NCBI GenBank assembly: GCA_932521035.1
Contig: OW051493.1
Location: 4,092,001-4,156,000, forward strand
DNA from: Oscheius dolichura
Lineage: Eukaryota; Nematoda; Chromadorea; Rhabditida; Rhabditidae
Reading direction: 5' to 3'
Length of the DNA stretch: 64,000 nt
This document shows positions 54,196-64,000 of the stretch, in pieces; within the stretch, counting starts at the first letter, position 1; each line of letters opens with the position of its first letter. The notes under the pieces were generated by a model. That model was not told where the DNA came from, did not search any database, and was given only the letters and a program-made list of their open reading frames with translations. Position numbers and translations under genes: made by a program.

Positions 54196-55215
54196 TTACA
54201 CTTCTAAACTCCAGGAACCCTCGCTTTGTCGAGAAGACCACCAGACGCAAAAAGTCAGAACAAAGTAAACGAAGAACAGAGTGGAGACGACGAGAGTTGA
54301 GCCATTGATCCAGTCACACTTGGGGTTCTTTGAGGGTGATAGGAAGGCCAGGCGATCTTCTAAAATGATCAACTCCTGGCTCTCGACCTCCACCACCGGG
54401 CCGACTGATCTTTTGGGCCTTGAGAGAGTCCGCGATTGGTCGACGCATTGGTTTACCTAAAAAAGGTACTTCACTCGGCGAAGGGGAACTTTACGGGGCA
54501 TATGCCGCTGTCCTCGTGGATTCTCAAAGTGAAGCTGATTTGGCAGTCAAAGTAGAGGCCGGTGGCTTTGGGAAACTTGAAGACTCGGGATACCGCCGTC
54601 GTCCGGCCAGCCGTAGAAGAGTAGAGGGGCGACAGGAGATCTGACTCTGTGATACAACTGAAAACGGCCATTGACATTTGATCAAAAAAAAAAAGAAAAG
54701 AGGAGATAAGGCGAGATGGAGAGGGTCTCACCCATTCTGGTCAACCACGGTCATGGCTTCGTCCTCCCCGCGGGCCATGCAGCTGTGTACCTAAAGTTAA
54801 CTCTTCAAAGCACGGCCACCAGGAGTACCTTGAAGCAGTACATGTGATAGTTCTTGGATCCTCCTTCCTCACAGCTCCACACGTGTGTGACGGTGTCACC
54901 CACAAAAACAGTGCTGATGACCGGTCCCGGTGTCTCGGTCGCGTTCCCCATCTCCACCTGGTAAGTGCACTGTGGAGGCGCCGGTTCCATCCTCATCTCC
55001 TGGGGAGGAATGTCCGAACTGAGACGGTCTTGTCACCCAAAAGTAGAGGTTCTCACATGACCCGGAGTTCCTGTGCAGCTGTGACAACCTCGCTTTGTTG
55101 CCGGTAGAAACAGTCGATATCATAGGCCGTGTCCCGGTAGGTCTCGACTTTTGGGTGGTGGGCGATGATCATCCTCGTCTGCATCCTCATCCCAACCGGA
55201 GCCGTCTGAACACTG
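54196..55215 (-). CDS. ZP-domain cuticlin-like protein, 5' end not found
   Basis: Five exons cover the second half of a nematode ZP domain, a TM helix and a short tail. Blocks: TAPVGMRMQTRMIIAHHPKV; YRDTAYDIDCFYRQQSEVV; PPQCTYQVEMGNATETPGPV; STVFVGDTVTHVWSCEE; YHMYCFKVHSCMA (the HSC signature of cuticlins); GCITESDLLSPLYSS; and LYFDCQISFTLRIHEDSGIC. After a possible basic cleavage site (PKRSVG) come the TM helix STLVVSTLFFVYFVLTFCVW and the end GSWSLEV. Cuticlin-type ZP proteins polymerise in the apical matrix under the cuticle. The first part of the ZP domain and a signal peptide are not found upstream to 55.7 kb, so the gene is either truncated or its 5' exons lie farther away. Confidence 0.78.
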
Positions 55216-57150
55216 TCATTACTCTAGCATAGTCATCCGAGGCGAGAGTGACCAGATTGGTCTAAATTTTCACGGGGATTGTTCCGAAAAGGGAGGTCGA
55301 AGGACGAGGTGGTAAGTGTGTCAAGTGTGCAACATACAAAAGGCTACCGTTTCTAAAGATCTTCCCCTTTTCCCTGAGGTTTCTACCGTCCCGCCAGATG
55401 TTATCCCTGTTGGTTCTGTGACGCCTGTCGTAACGTGTACTCTTCCCCTTTACATTGACATGACTCAGAAGGAGACGAGACAGTTTTATGTCTTTTACAT
55501 CCTGTCGGTCGGATCCTCCCCGTTATTGTGTGAGATGAGGAATGACTCAATCCGCACACGGCTACCGTAGATCCAAAGAGGGGATGAAAAGTTGTTTATG
55601 AAAGTGCGTCTCCCGAGGGCCAAATAGCGGGCTGATCAGGCTCTTCTGCCATGTAAAAACGGAGCCTCAAGTGCTTATCGGTCCGTTCCTCCCATTATTA
55701 GCTCTCTCTCTCTTCTCTCGCGGTACGCAGCTGTCCCATGCTGCGGGGGCTGGCTTTCCATCGCGACTTACGCCCTCACGTTTCAACTTTTTCAGTCGGG
55801 TCGGTTGCCGATTTTTTGCATTCTCGCATCCGTCTTTTGATGGCCCTTTTATTGCTTTGTAAAAGCGGCAAAAAATCGAGGAATTTTCGCCTCTCTTGAT
55901 TCGATTGGCCAGCAACTGGCCATTATAGAGGCATGGAGGAGAGCAACTCAGCAAACCGGATCCCCCAGTGGAAAAGATCGATATTGGGTCAGAGCCCGGA
56001 CCCCCTAGATTAGGACAGGGGGGCCGAGCCATAGTCGCATGGGGTGTCCTGTTTTCATCCCTGCTGTTTACGCATTTATTCGTCATTAGGCTCCCTCCGC
56101 CACCCAGTAGGCGCCCCATTATTATTTTTTTCTCCCTACAATTTTTATTTTTTAGAATATTTCTAATGTTTCTGTTATATTATTCTATACATCTTTCGAG
56201 TTCATCTAAATAGATCTTTTGGAGAATAACAGGTCCAATACCGACCTCTGGGACCCCTTTTTCAGGGTCCACTAGACGGCCGTCTAAAATTGCTCTCTTT
56301 CGTTTATTTTCCATAAAATTAACATAAAATGGAAGCCATCAATTCGGCTATCACATCCACATTAAAACTGGCAATATTCTCATGCCAAGATCATTTTTAT
56401 TTCCGCTTTAAAGTGGTGTGACCCTCCCTAATGATTCCCTACCCTCCCTAACTTCCGTCCTCATTATTTGACACCTCCTCTCCATTATAATTTTAATTTT
56501 TCTGTTAAAATGTATTCTGAGCATGCCAGATTCCTCCCAGTTAACCAAAAGTTCCACGTGACATTCACTCGGGTCACGAGAAGTCCCCTCCTGGCGGCAG
56601 CCCCTCGCCTCGGGCTCCAGCCCTCCCCTTATGGCTCTATTGAGTTTTGCCGGGTAGGTGATGTCTCTGTACATCGTTCCCTGTCAATACCACCTAATTG
56701 ACACCTTTCGGACAAGTGTTAAAACTTTGAAAAGATTTTGAAAGGCGGGCTCGGCGTGGGGTATACGGTAGCAGGGGCGGATCGATCGCCCGAAAGGACG
56801 GGTGCCTATTGGCCTCGGCGACGGACTGCTTGGCCTAGATAATGGAAACTGTTTAGGGAAATATTTTGAGGGGGAACTCAATTAAGGGAAAAAGGATAAC
56901 TGGGATCAATTCTAGAAACAGATCGCGGGAGGATTACCGTATCCCGAAGAATGGGATCCCTTTGGATTTTAAATTCCAAACAAACCTCTCTTTTCCTTCT
57001 TGGGTGGCAGTTTTCAAATTTGAAGATCGGCTCCAATTGGCTCGTCGGCTTCTCGGTGTAGTCCTTCAAAAATATAAGTTCTCAATATCTTCTTCTTTTT
57101 ACCACGAAGCATCCGGGAGTGGCCGAGTGGTCACGGAGGTAGATCTTCCC

Positions 57151-57312
57151 GGAGAAGGGGGACGACATATTCATGAACACCTTGATCCCATCCGTGTTAC
57201 ATTCTATCGTCGGACTACCTGGAATACCAGCAATTTATACGGTAATTATTACTTAATTTTCTTTTTTTATACAATTTCCATAGATACTTCAGACCAAGAC
57301 GGGGACGTTTCA
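57151..57312 (+). pseudogene. Possible exon pair of a seven-TM receptor fragment
   Basis: After an acceptor-like GGTAG, one frame reads IFPEKGDDIFMNTLIPSVLH, then SIVGLPGIPAIYT. A 42-nt GT-AG intron, typical for this genome, begins at 57241, and the next exon continues ILQTKTGTFQIY, then stops. The pattern of a helix with G-x-P followed by a short basic loop recalls TM1 and loop 1 of nematode chemoreceptors. There is no start and no following helices, so at best it is a fragment. Confidence 0.2.
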
Positions 57313-60300
57313 AATTTATTAACATAGATAGCGGCTAAATATGTGAGCGAATAGCATGGCCATTCTGGTGACTGTAAACGCAAAAGGTTGGGGCCGCCTC
57401 ACTGGTGAGAATAGCTTCTTTTCTCATTTTTGGAGAAGATGAAGACCCCTCTAGCTTGGGAAGATTCCTTGTCAATACGGCCACACACCGATTTAACCTA
57501 TCCAAAACATTTTGACCATTTTCCATTTGAAATGGATACAGTCTGGCGATAATTACACGACCCTTTTGCCCTGTCGGTAGTCGAAATAGGCAGGTATTAA
57601 TAATTACCTCCACTGTTTCCCATTATAAAAGAGACTCCCAGAGCTTGATTTTGATCATTTTGCTACTCTTTTCAATGTAATTTGCATCATCTTTCGACGA
57701 ACTGCCTCCTTCTCGCAACATTACGTGCCGCTATCGCCATTGGATTAGTCATATCGTCCAAAGGGAACATCAGCTCAGAGGGCGTTTTTTTATCCTCGGA
57801 ATATATCAGTAGTGAACGACGGTACCGCGATTACCAAAGACCAAACATTCTGTAGAATGACTATCCAATGGGAAAAGGGGCAAAGGGGGGAGGGGGGACG
57901 TCACGGACGCGGCCTGTTGACGAGTGCCGGCCCGTGCCAGGCGCCTTTTGGTAGCTTTATATTGTTCCTCGAAGAAAGGCCCCCAGAGATCAGGGGCTCG
58001 GCTAATCAGAGAGAACTTACCGATGATCTCGGCTGTTGTGGAGGACAGGGCGCTGAAGAGGAGGCTAATGAGCATGACTGGTAAGGAGACCGACTGGGGA
58101 TAAAGGGAGATCCGATGGCAGCAGATAAGAGGGACAAGGACGGTCGGCCCGTGACTGATTACTTTATCCGGCTAATTGGAGTCGGTCCCCCGGCGGATCT
58201 CCTTCTTTCTGCCGTCGTCTGACCCCGAGGCTTTTTTTGAAGGCCCGATAAGGACTTTTGATGTGGCGATACGGACACCCCCGGCGCAACTCAGATCGAA
58301 TTTCTTACGGTAGCAGATGGACAGGCACACTTTTTTTGGGCCCCGGGTGATCCAGATTCCTTTCAGTCGAGGCTGATCTCCTGGTCCCCCTCCTCCAGTT
58401 AAAATGTTGCGTCGGCTCCTCTCTCAAGCGGCAGCTGTTTTCGTCCGACCAAAGTCTAATAGCTCCAAAAAAGTTCGGGAAATAGCGTGTGGCCGCAGAG
58501 AGGCAACGAGCTTTATTGGCTGGAGAGAGAACGGGCCAACCAGACGGCCGCAACATGCAAATGGCCATTCCGCGACTGGCACTGTGGCGTTTGCTTTTTG
58601 AGAAAAAACAGAATGACCTCGTGGGGAGAACATACGGTAGGAGGCAGATTTGAAATCGGACACCAGACAAAGGATCAGGCTTTTTCGGACAGGCGACTGA
58701 CTTCCGGCAGACTGACAGGCTGGATGCTAGCTGCTCTGAATCACACTGAATCAGATCTGGATGGATCTGGGGGAGAACGGCATACAATCACTGGGCAGGG
58801 AGGGACAAATCAGTTTAAGAAGTGACATTCTAGCCTAGACTCCCTTATCCGAGGCTGGCAGATATTACAGCAAGGACGGGCTCATATTCTACATTGTCCA
58901 ATCCACACAGTTTAACCAGTAGAAATAAAAATCGTGTTATTGATTTATTTTGAGCCATCTTCCCTCTCTGCTCAGTTATCCTATCAAATCACCCGCTCCG
59001 TCCCCCGTCCTCCCTCGGCTGCTCCCCCAGTTCCGTCGAGTCTCAGCTCCTTTCTTCCCACTCGGCTCTTTTTTGTCGTCCCTCGCAAATAAACTACCCT
59101 TCTTCGCAACTTCTCTCTTACACCAGAGAACGTTTAGGAAAGTGCAACTTCTTCGCGGAATGTTGCGGTTTCCGTACGGTACTGTAGACTGTCATTTTAA
59201 TTGAATTAGCGACTTGACAATGAGACGCCGAATGTTCCCTGTTAGGCGGTGATCTATCGGGTGATCTCTAAAGTACAAGCGAGAGAATGAGAGAGAGAAG
59301 GCTTCTTGAAGCAGGAAGTTTCTTGATATGGGAAGATACGAATTGAGCAACACTGGAGCTCTGTGACCGTGTTCATGAAATTACTTGCAATTGTCCAGTA
59401 GGGGAGGGCTGCCGCCTGCTGGTACTGAGCCTGGTTCTATGAATGATATCCTTTGCTCGTGAAGAATCTATTTGAGCAGTCTTCCATCTCCCAATAACTC
59501 TAGTCTCTTCCAATACAACCTCTCCATCTAAAATAAGGTTGTGTGTATTAAACTGGCCATATCCACCATATCCCCCCCTCTCGTTCTTCTTTCCTCTTCA
59601 ATTCTCCATAACTCTACACTTTTTTTAATAAAATAAGAATTTTCCAGGTAATTGTGAGAAGCTAAAGTTAGCAACTTGATCTACCTCACGGCCGGCCGCT
59701 GGCCTCCTCGTCGACGAGGACGTCAGCGGCATGGCGACTCCAGCCACCCCGAGAATCATCGCACTCGCCAGGCAGAATGAGCCGGAAAGAAGGAGATAAC
59801 AACTGTCGGTGAGTCCTCCTCGTCTTCTCTCTGTATCCTGGTTGTTCCTTTGATCGCCCAGGTCGGCGACGTGTCAATATCCCCCGGCTCTTTTTGCCTT
59901 TTCTGGTAGCCAGTCTGCTTGTCCAGTTTCATCATCCCATTTATCTCCTTCTCCCTTGTCTCTCCGACAAAACGAAGGTCATCCCCACAGTACTCCCCCT
60001 TTTCCTTCGGAATGCCCGTTTTTCGATTGGCACACACTTTTTTGGGGGGCGAGATTTCTCTCTCGAAGCCTAATTGCCAATTGGCTCTGAGCGCTCGGGG
60101 CCGCCCCGGAGATTGCCAGCCAAGAAGGCATGAAAAACGCCTGTATTGCCCCTTTCGAGTAAATTTATGGACTGACGGGCAGAGGGCAAGGAGCGCTCAA
60201 TGGGACTATTGATTACAGGCACCGGGAGGAAAGATACAAGGGTCCCTTTGGAGGGAGACGGGGACGAGACATTAGTCTCTGCGGAAGGTAAGCCTCCTAA

Positions 60301-63152
60301 GTTCGGTGCTCGGAGCATGGAGGATGAAGAAGTCTCCATAGATCAGGGACGCTACCGTGTCTGCCATTCTCCTTTTTCGACACTTCTTCCACTTGGCTGT
60401 GAATCAAAGGGAGTACCGATTTTCCAGCTCCAATCATCTTATCACACATTAGCACATCCTCTGATTAGCTACTGTCTGCCTGCCCTTTCTGGGTCTGCCC
60501 TTTCCCGGACAATGGTCAATGGAGTGCAATGAGCCCTCTAGTCGAAGTAATAGTCAGTAACTCGAGCTCGGCTTGATCTTCGATCTAGTCCCCCAACTAA
60601 CTCGGCCGTGGAACACCCAGGCTGTCCCTATCCGGGTGACAAATCTCGAGATCCCCATCAAAATAGGTCGTCAATGTTTTTTTGTATTTTTTCGAGTGAA
60701 CCAACAGGGCAGTGAGAGTATTTTTTGGGGTCGCCGGGTGTTCCTGGGAGATCCAAATTGAACCTGACAGTTGATTATTATCTCCGTCTGGGGTGAGAAA
60801 CAGAAAGAAGTCTAGTTGCTCTAATTCGGTCCCGAGGAGTACGTGCCCCCTCCCTAGAATGGCCCGTTCCCTCGTCGTCCTCCTCCCATTCCGTGGCCAT
60901 TGACAGACATTTATGACGTTATGGAGGGTCGTTTCACGCATTACAGACGCGCGCCTGGAGGTGCCTGCTAAAAAAAATGAACAATCTTATCAGCGGACGA
61001 TGATGGTTAGGTACAATTGAACCGGGGAGGAGGTCGAGATGGTCAGAGAGACTCGCTCGAGGGAAGATGCTCAGTGATCAGGGTGCCCGGTATTTACCCA
61101 GCCCGTGCCCTTACCGTACCCCCTCGAGAGTCTTTTTCTAGCCGGTGACCTCGATTATTCAGATGATTTTGATATTTCTCGCCGATAAATCCAAAATGGA
61201 ACGGCGTTTATCGTCTCCCGCGAGGTTTCCCAGAGGTCATGTGTCAATTCCACATCAAGGTTCCCTGTAAGGGTAAAGAGAGCCGGCTAATCGCCGTGGA
61301 TATCCATTCGACGGGCACTTGAATCGGAAGCCCGTCGGCCGATACGAGGAACCGTTTCGCAACACCTTCTCCGTCGTGTGTTTTAATGTTGGCCAAGTCT
61401 AATTCGCCTCGACTTACTCTCACTCGGCCTTTTTGCCCGTTCCTCTCTCCCTCGTCCGCATGACACCCCCCTCGTCCCTCCTGCCACGACGACGTCGGCC
61501 GTATTCACGAGGCCGATCGTCGTGGGTGGTCCAGCCGGCGGCGCACACTTTTTTCTACCGCCTGGGGTGTCTGTTGTCTCCGTTCTGGTCCCAGTCTCTT
61601 CTCCCTGGGTCTCTCTCTTTTCCTGTATTCTTTCGCTATCGTTTGTTGCGAAGAGACTGGACGAGGAACGCCCGTTCGCAACGTGGCACGTGTAGAGGAG
61701 AGAGAAAGAGAAATGGCCAATCGATCACCATTTTCCTATACCGGACCCTTTGAACCGTTACCGGGTGGGATAGAATAAGGACACGGAAGTGATTGAAGAG
61801 AAGTACTCCTCTTGTTTTGGGAACGGCAGTCCGACTCCTCCGGGCGAATTAGTCGTCTAGCTGGCTGTCCCCCATTAACCTTGATCGCCACTTGATTCTG
61901 TTGCGTCTCTCTGGCTACTTTTTTCTTTTTTTTTCCTGATCTTGTTCTGGGAACATCTCAAAAGGTCTCGTCTGGAAGACCTCCCAGAAAGTGTCTCCCA
62001 ACAGCCAGGTAGACAACATGTTGTCCGTCTGCCGGGTAGTCGGCTCCGTTTTTTGGGTCTCACTGTTTCTTCGGCGCTTATCTGCCAGGCAGTCTTTTTC
62101 AGTCCCCGTTTACAGCGAGTCCCTGTCCATAATTTGTCTTTTCCACCCCCGGGATACGGTAGAGTGTTGCTAGAGACAGCCGAATCAGGCGATTAGTCCT
62201 GCCCTCCGTCTCGAAGAAGTTAGCCTTTTTCCTGTGGGTCTATTGCCCATTCCGGCAACCATTCTCTGCCCTTGTGTCAATAGAGTTCCCTTTTTTGACT
62301 CGACGTCACCCAGTCTGTCTGCCGGTATCCACATCCTTCCTCTCGGCCGATGGCCACCTTCCCCGTGTCGCTTACCATAATCGATGAGGACGCCGTGAAT
62401 CAGAGACCTCACAGCATATTCCGTCTTTTTATTTCTAATTACGGCCACCTGGGAAGGAAATCGGATTCCTTGGAAAAAGAAGGGGAAACGGATTAGTCGG
62501 GCCTCCCTTGACACGCTTTTTACATATGTTCTCTTCGTGATTTTATTAACTTATCGGTGTGACGGGAGAGGGTAGAGATCACTCCTCGAGAACTATGGGA
62601 ACTCTACAACGAAGACTAGGGATATTGTAGGTAATATCTTATAATGTATATATCCAATGGAGTAGGAGCATAGTCACTGCTACAGTAGTTGGTTGAGAGC
62701 AGGTTCGTCTCTGTGAATAGATCCAGTCGTTTTTTCTCCTCTCCATTCAAAGCGTCTTCTGAATAAGTAGAAATGAGCCTATCTTCGTCATCCTCTCCTC
62801 CTCGCCGTTGTATAGTCAGTTGATGGCTCGTCCTCCGCTCTTTGGTGCTCCCCAACCCGGCCACTTCCCTATCATCTTCTTCCCGTTTGAAAACGTAAAG
62901 GGTTGCACTGGGTACACTTAGTTGTCCCCTTGCTCTCTCGTGGCAACTCTGCGTGTTTTGTGTCTTTCCCTTTGCTTTTTTTCTAGCCTGAACTCTGCCC
63001 TCTCAGGCGGTCCCGCCCCGATCTCCCCATCTCGCTCTCTTCAGCGGCCCAGGCGTTTTTTCTATCACAAAATGGGCGGGCTTGCCCCGCCTCCTCCCAT
63101 AGGCTCGATGTTGCGAGAAGCGAGTCCTTTACGCTCTGAGACGACCGGCAGC

Positions 63153-63168
63153 ATGAGCTCCACCGAAG
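63153..63168 (+). CDS. Possible first coding exon of a gene running off the window
   Basis: ATGAGCTCCACCGAAG is followed by a consensus donor GTAAGC, giving MSSTE. No acceptor joining it to a convincing exon is found before 64000. Confidence 0.15.
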
Positions 63169-64000
63169 GTAAGCGATTTGGCACCGTAGTCCCTCCAGAC
63201 GCAGACTGTCTCCCGCCCGAAAACTGCAAATAATCGGCTCTTCTCTAATCAACAGCCGGCTACTTTTTGGATCCTCAAATAAGTTAGGCACAGAGCAACA
63301 AACTTCTCCTCGAAGGGGATACAGTATCCTCTGTTTGTGCTCTCCCGACGGACACCTTGTTTAGCCCCTCAGAAAGAGTAAACCCCGCTCTTTTGCTCTT
63401 TCGAATGTTGCGAAGATCGGACTCGCTCAGTTGTCTCCCACCGCCGAGTATTCTACCGGGGACTTTCTAGTCGTTTTTTTCCCGAGATCTACCGTACCCC
63501 GGCTGTGCCATAAAGTGCTCGTTTATAGCCTGACCGAGCATATTCCCCACTTCCCACCGAGCGTGGTCTTTCCCAAAAATTAAGCGAGAGACTTTCCCAA
63601 GGACTTTCGTCTGCGCTGCCTGACCCGCCAGTTTCTCCCGTTGTCTTCGTGTTTTTTCTCCCAATTAGATAAAGCTCGTCAGATACGAACCCCCAGATAC
63701 GTAGCCCCCTCTCTGCCCATTCCTGGCAGTTTTGTCCGCGAAAAAGAGGGATAATCGAAGGACGACAGGGCCGACAAAAAGGCCCGGATGGTCGGTCAGC
63801 TGTTGCTGTGGCGCAGCGTTTCTGTCCTCCCGGGGCCCCCTGACCCCGGCTGCCCCCCTGATTGATACCGTGTCCGGCCACTCTCGAACTGGCTATCAGC
63901 CCTTTTTTGTCGTCTTGATCAGCGCAGCCCACTTTCCAAAGCAAAGAGATATTGCCACTATTTGTTACTGCAGAGGGGGATGTTGCCCTGAGAGCCGTCT

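Larger units (their letters stand above)
55216..64000. other. Long gene-poor GC-rich region
   Basis: No gene is supported over nearly 9 kb. Open frames are many but overlap on both strands and lack domains. The heptamer TACCGTA/TACGGTA recurs here (55563, 56764, 56935, 57238, 58306, 58633, 59175, 61112, 62155, 63490). Two weak coding hints are reported separately: exon-like sequence at 57151-57312 and a possible first exon at 63153-63168. Confidence 0.5.

Noticed and set aside
55667-56119. 150-codon minus-strand ORF
   Set aside because: Low-complexity Pro/Ser/Arg translation; no family resemblance.
57105-57190. Possible Ser/Leu tRNA (GTGGCCGAGTGGTCACGG)
   Set aside because: An excellent A-box match, but no B box within range and no acceptor stem.
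56866-57327. 153-codon plus-strand ORF
   Set aside because: Runs through a likely intron and shows no domain; a different frame gives a slightly better but still weak coding hint.
58305-58787. 160-codon minus-strand ORF
   Set aside because: Overlapped by open frames on the other strand, no domain, no splice or promoter support.
1-64000. CRISPR arrays, bacterial operons, phage or plasmid functions
   Set aside because: No array-like repeats; genes are intron-bearing and of animal type throughout, with no sign of bacterial or viral insertion.

Overview
The window looks like nuclear DNA of a nematode or a very close relative. Supporting signs are dense GT-AG introns of mostly 34-50 nt, acceptors of the form TTTCAG or TTTTAG, many start codons within a few bases of such an acceptor with no visible upstream exon (the expected look of spliced-leader trans-splicing), and nematode-type families: a receptor guanylyl cyclase, a cuticlin-like ZP protein, an MSP-domain protein, Tyr/Gly-rich secreted peptides, a C-type lectin and a K2P channel. 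A Maelstrom homologue, absent from Caenorhabditis, argues against that genus. All calls come from reading translations and splice sites by eye; no database was searched.

Layout. 1-4.8 kb: two copies of a Tyr/Gly-rich peptide gene, with promoters, form a near-perfect 480-bp inverted repeat around a two-pore potassium channel gene. 5-17.3 kb (GC-rich): a BPHL-type hydrolase (-), a 26-exon receptor guanylyl cyclase (+), TMEM216 (+), a CBM48 protein (-), an intronless MSP-domain protein (+) and a secreted CUB-like protein (+). 17.4-34.4 kb (mostly AT-rich): a palindromic repeat, then conserved cellular genes, nearly all on +: NUP85, ACAD8, Maelstrom, LZIC (-), MFSD14/HIAT1 (locally GC-rich), NOL6, snurportin-1 and TRIC-A. 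34.4-41 kb (GC-rich): TRIC-B, a C-type lectin with a Cys/Pro/Met repeat stalk, and a Ras-like GTPase with a CaaX tail. 42-43.9 kb (AT-rich): two small conserved-looking genes on -. 44.6-55.2 kb (GC-rich): a cytochrome P450, three more Tyr/Gly-rich peptide genes, a RING-like protein and a ZP protein. 55.2-64 kb holds no gene I can support.

Genes and regulation. The AT-rich blocks carry broadly expressed genes in same-strand runs with short gaps (NUP85 to ACAD8 about 220 bp, NOL6 to SNUPN about 140 bp, SNUPN to TRIC-A about 190 bp), which is operon-like. The GC-rich blocks carry tissue-type or environment-facing genes, several with clear TATA boxes.

Most notable points: exon-restricted homogenisation of the peptide family; a guanylyl cyclase that appears to lack the catalytic Asn and Arg; a K2P channel with degenerate selectivity filters; a NOL6 gene lacking its N-terminal part; and repeat insertions that explain the unusually long introns.
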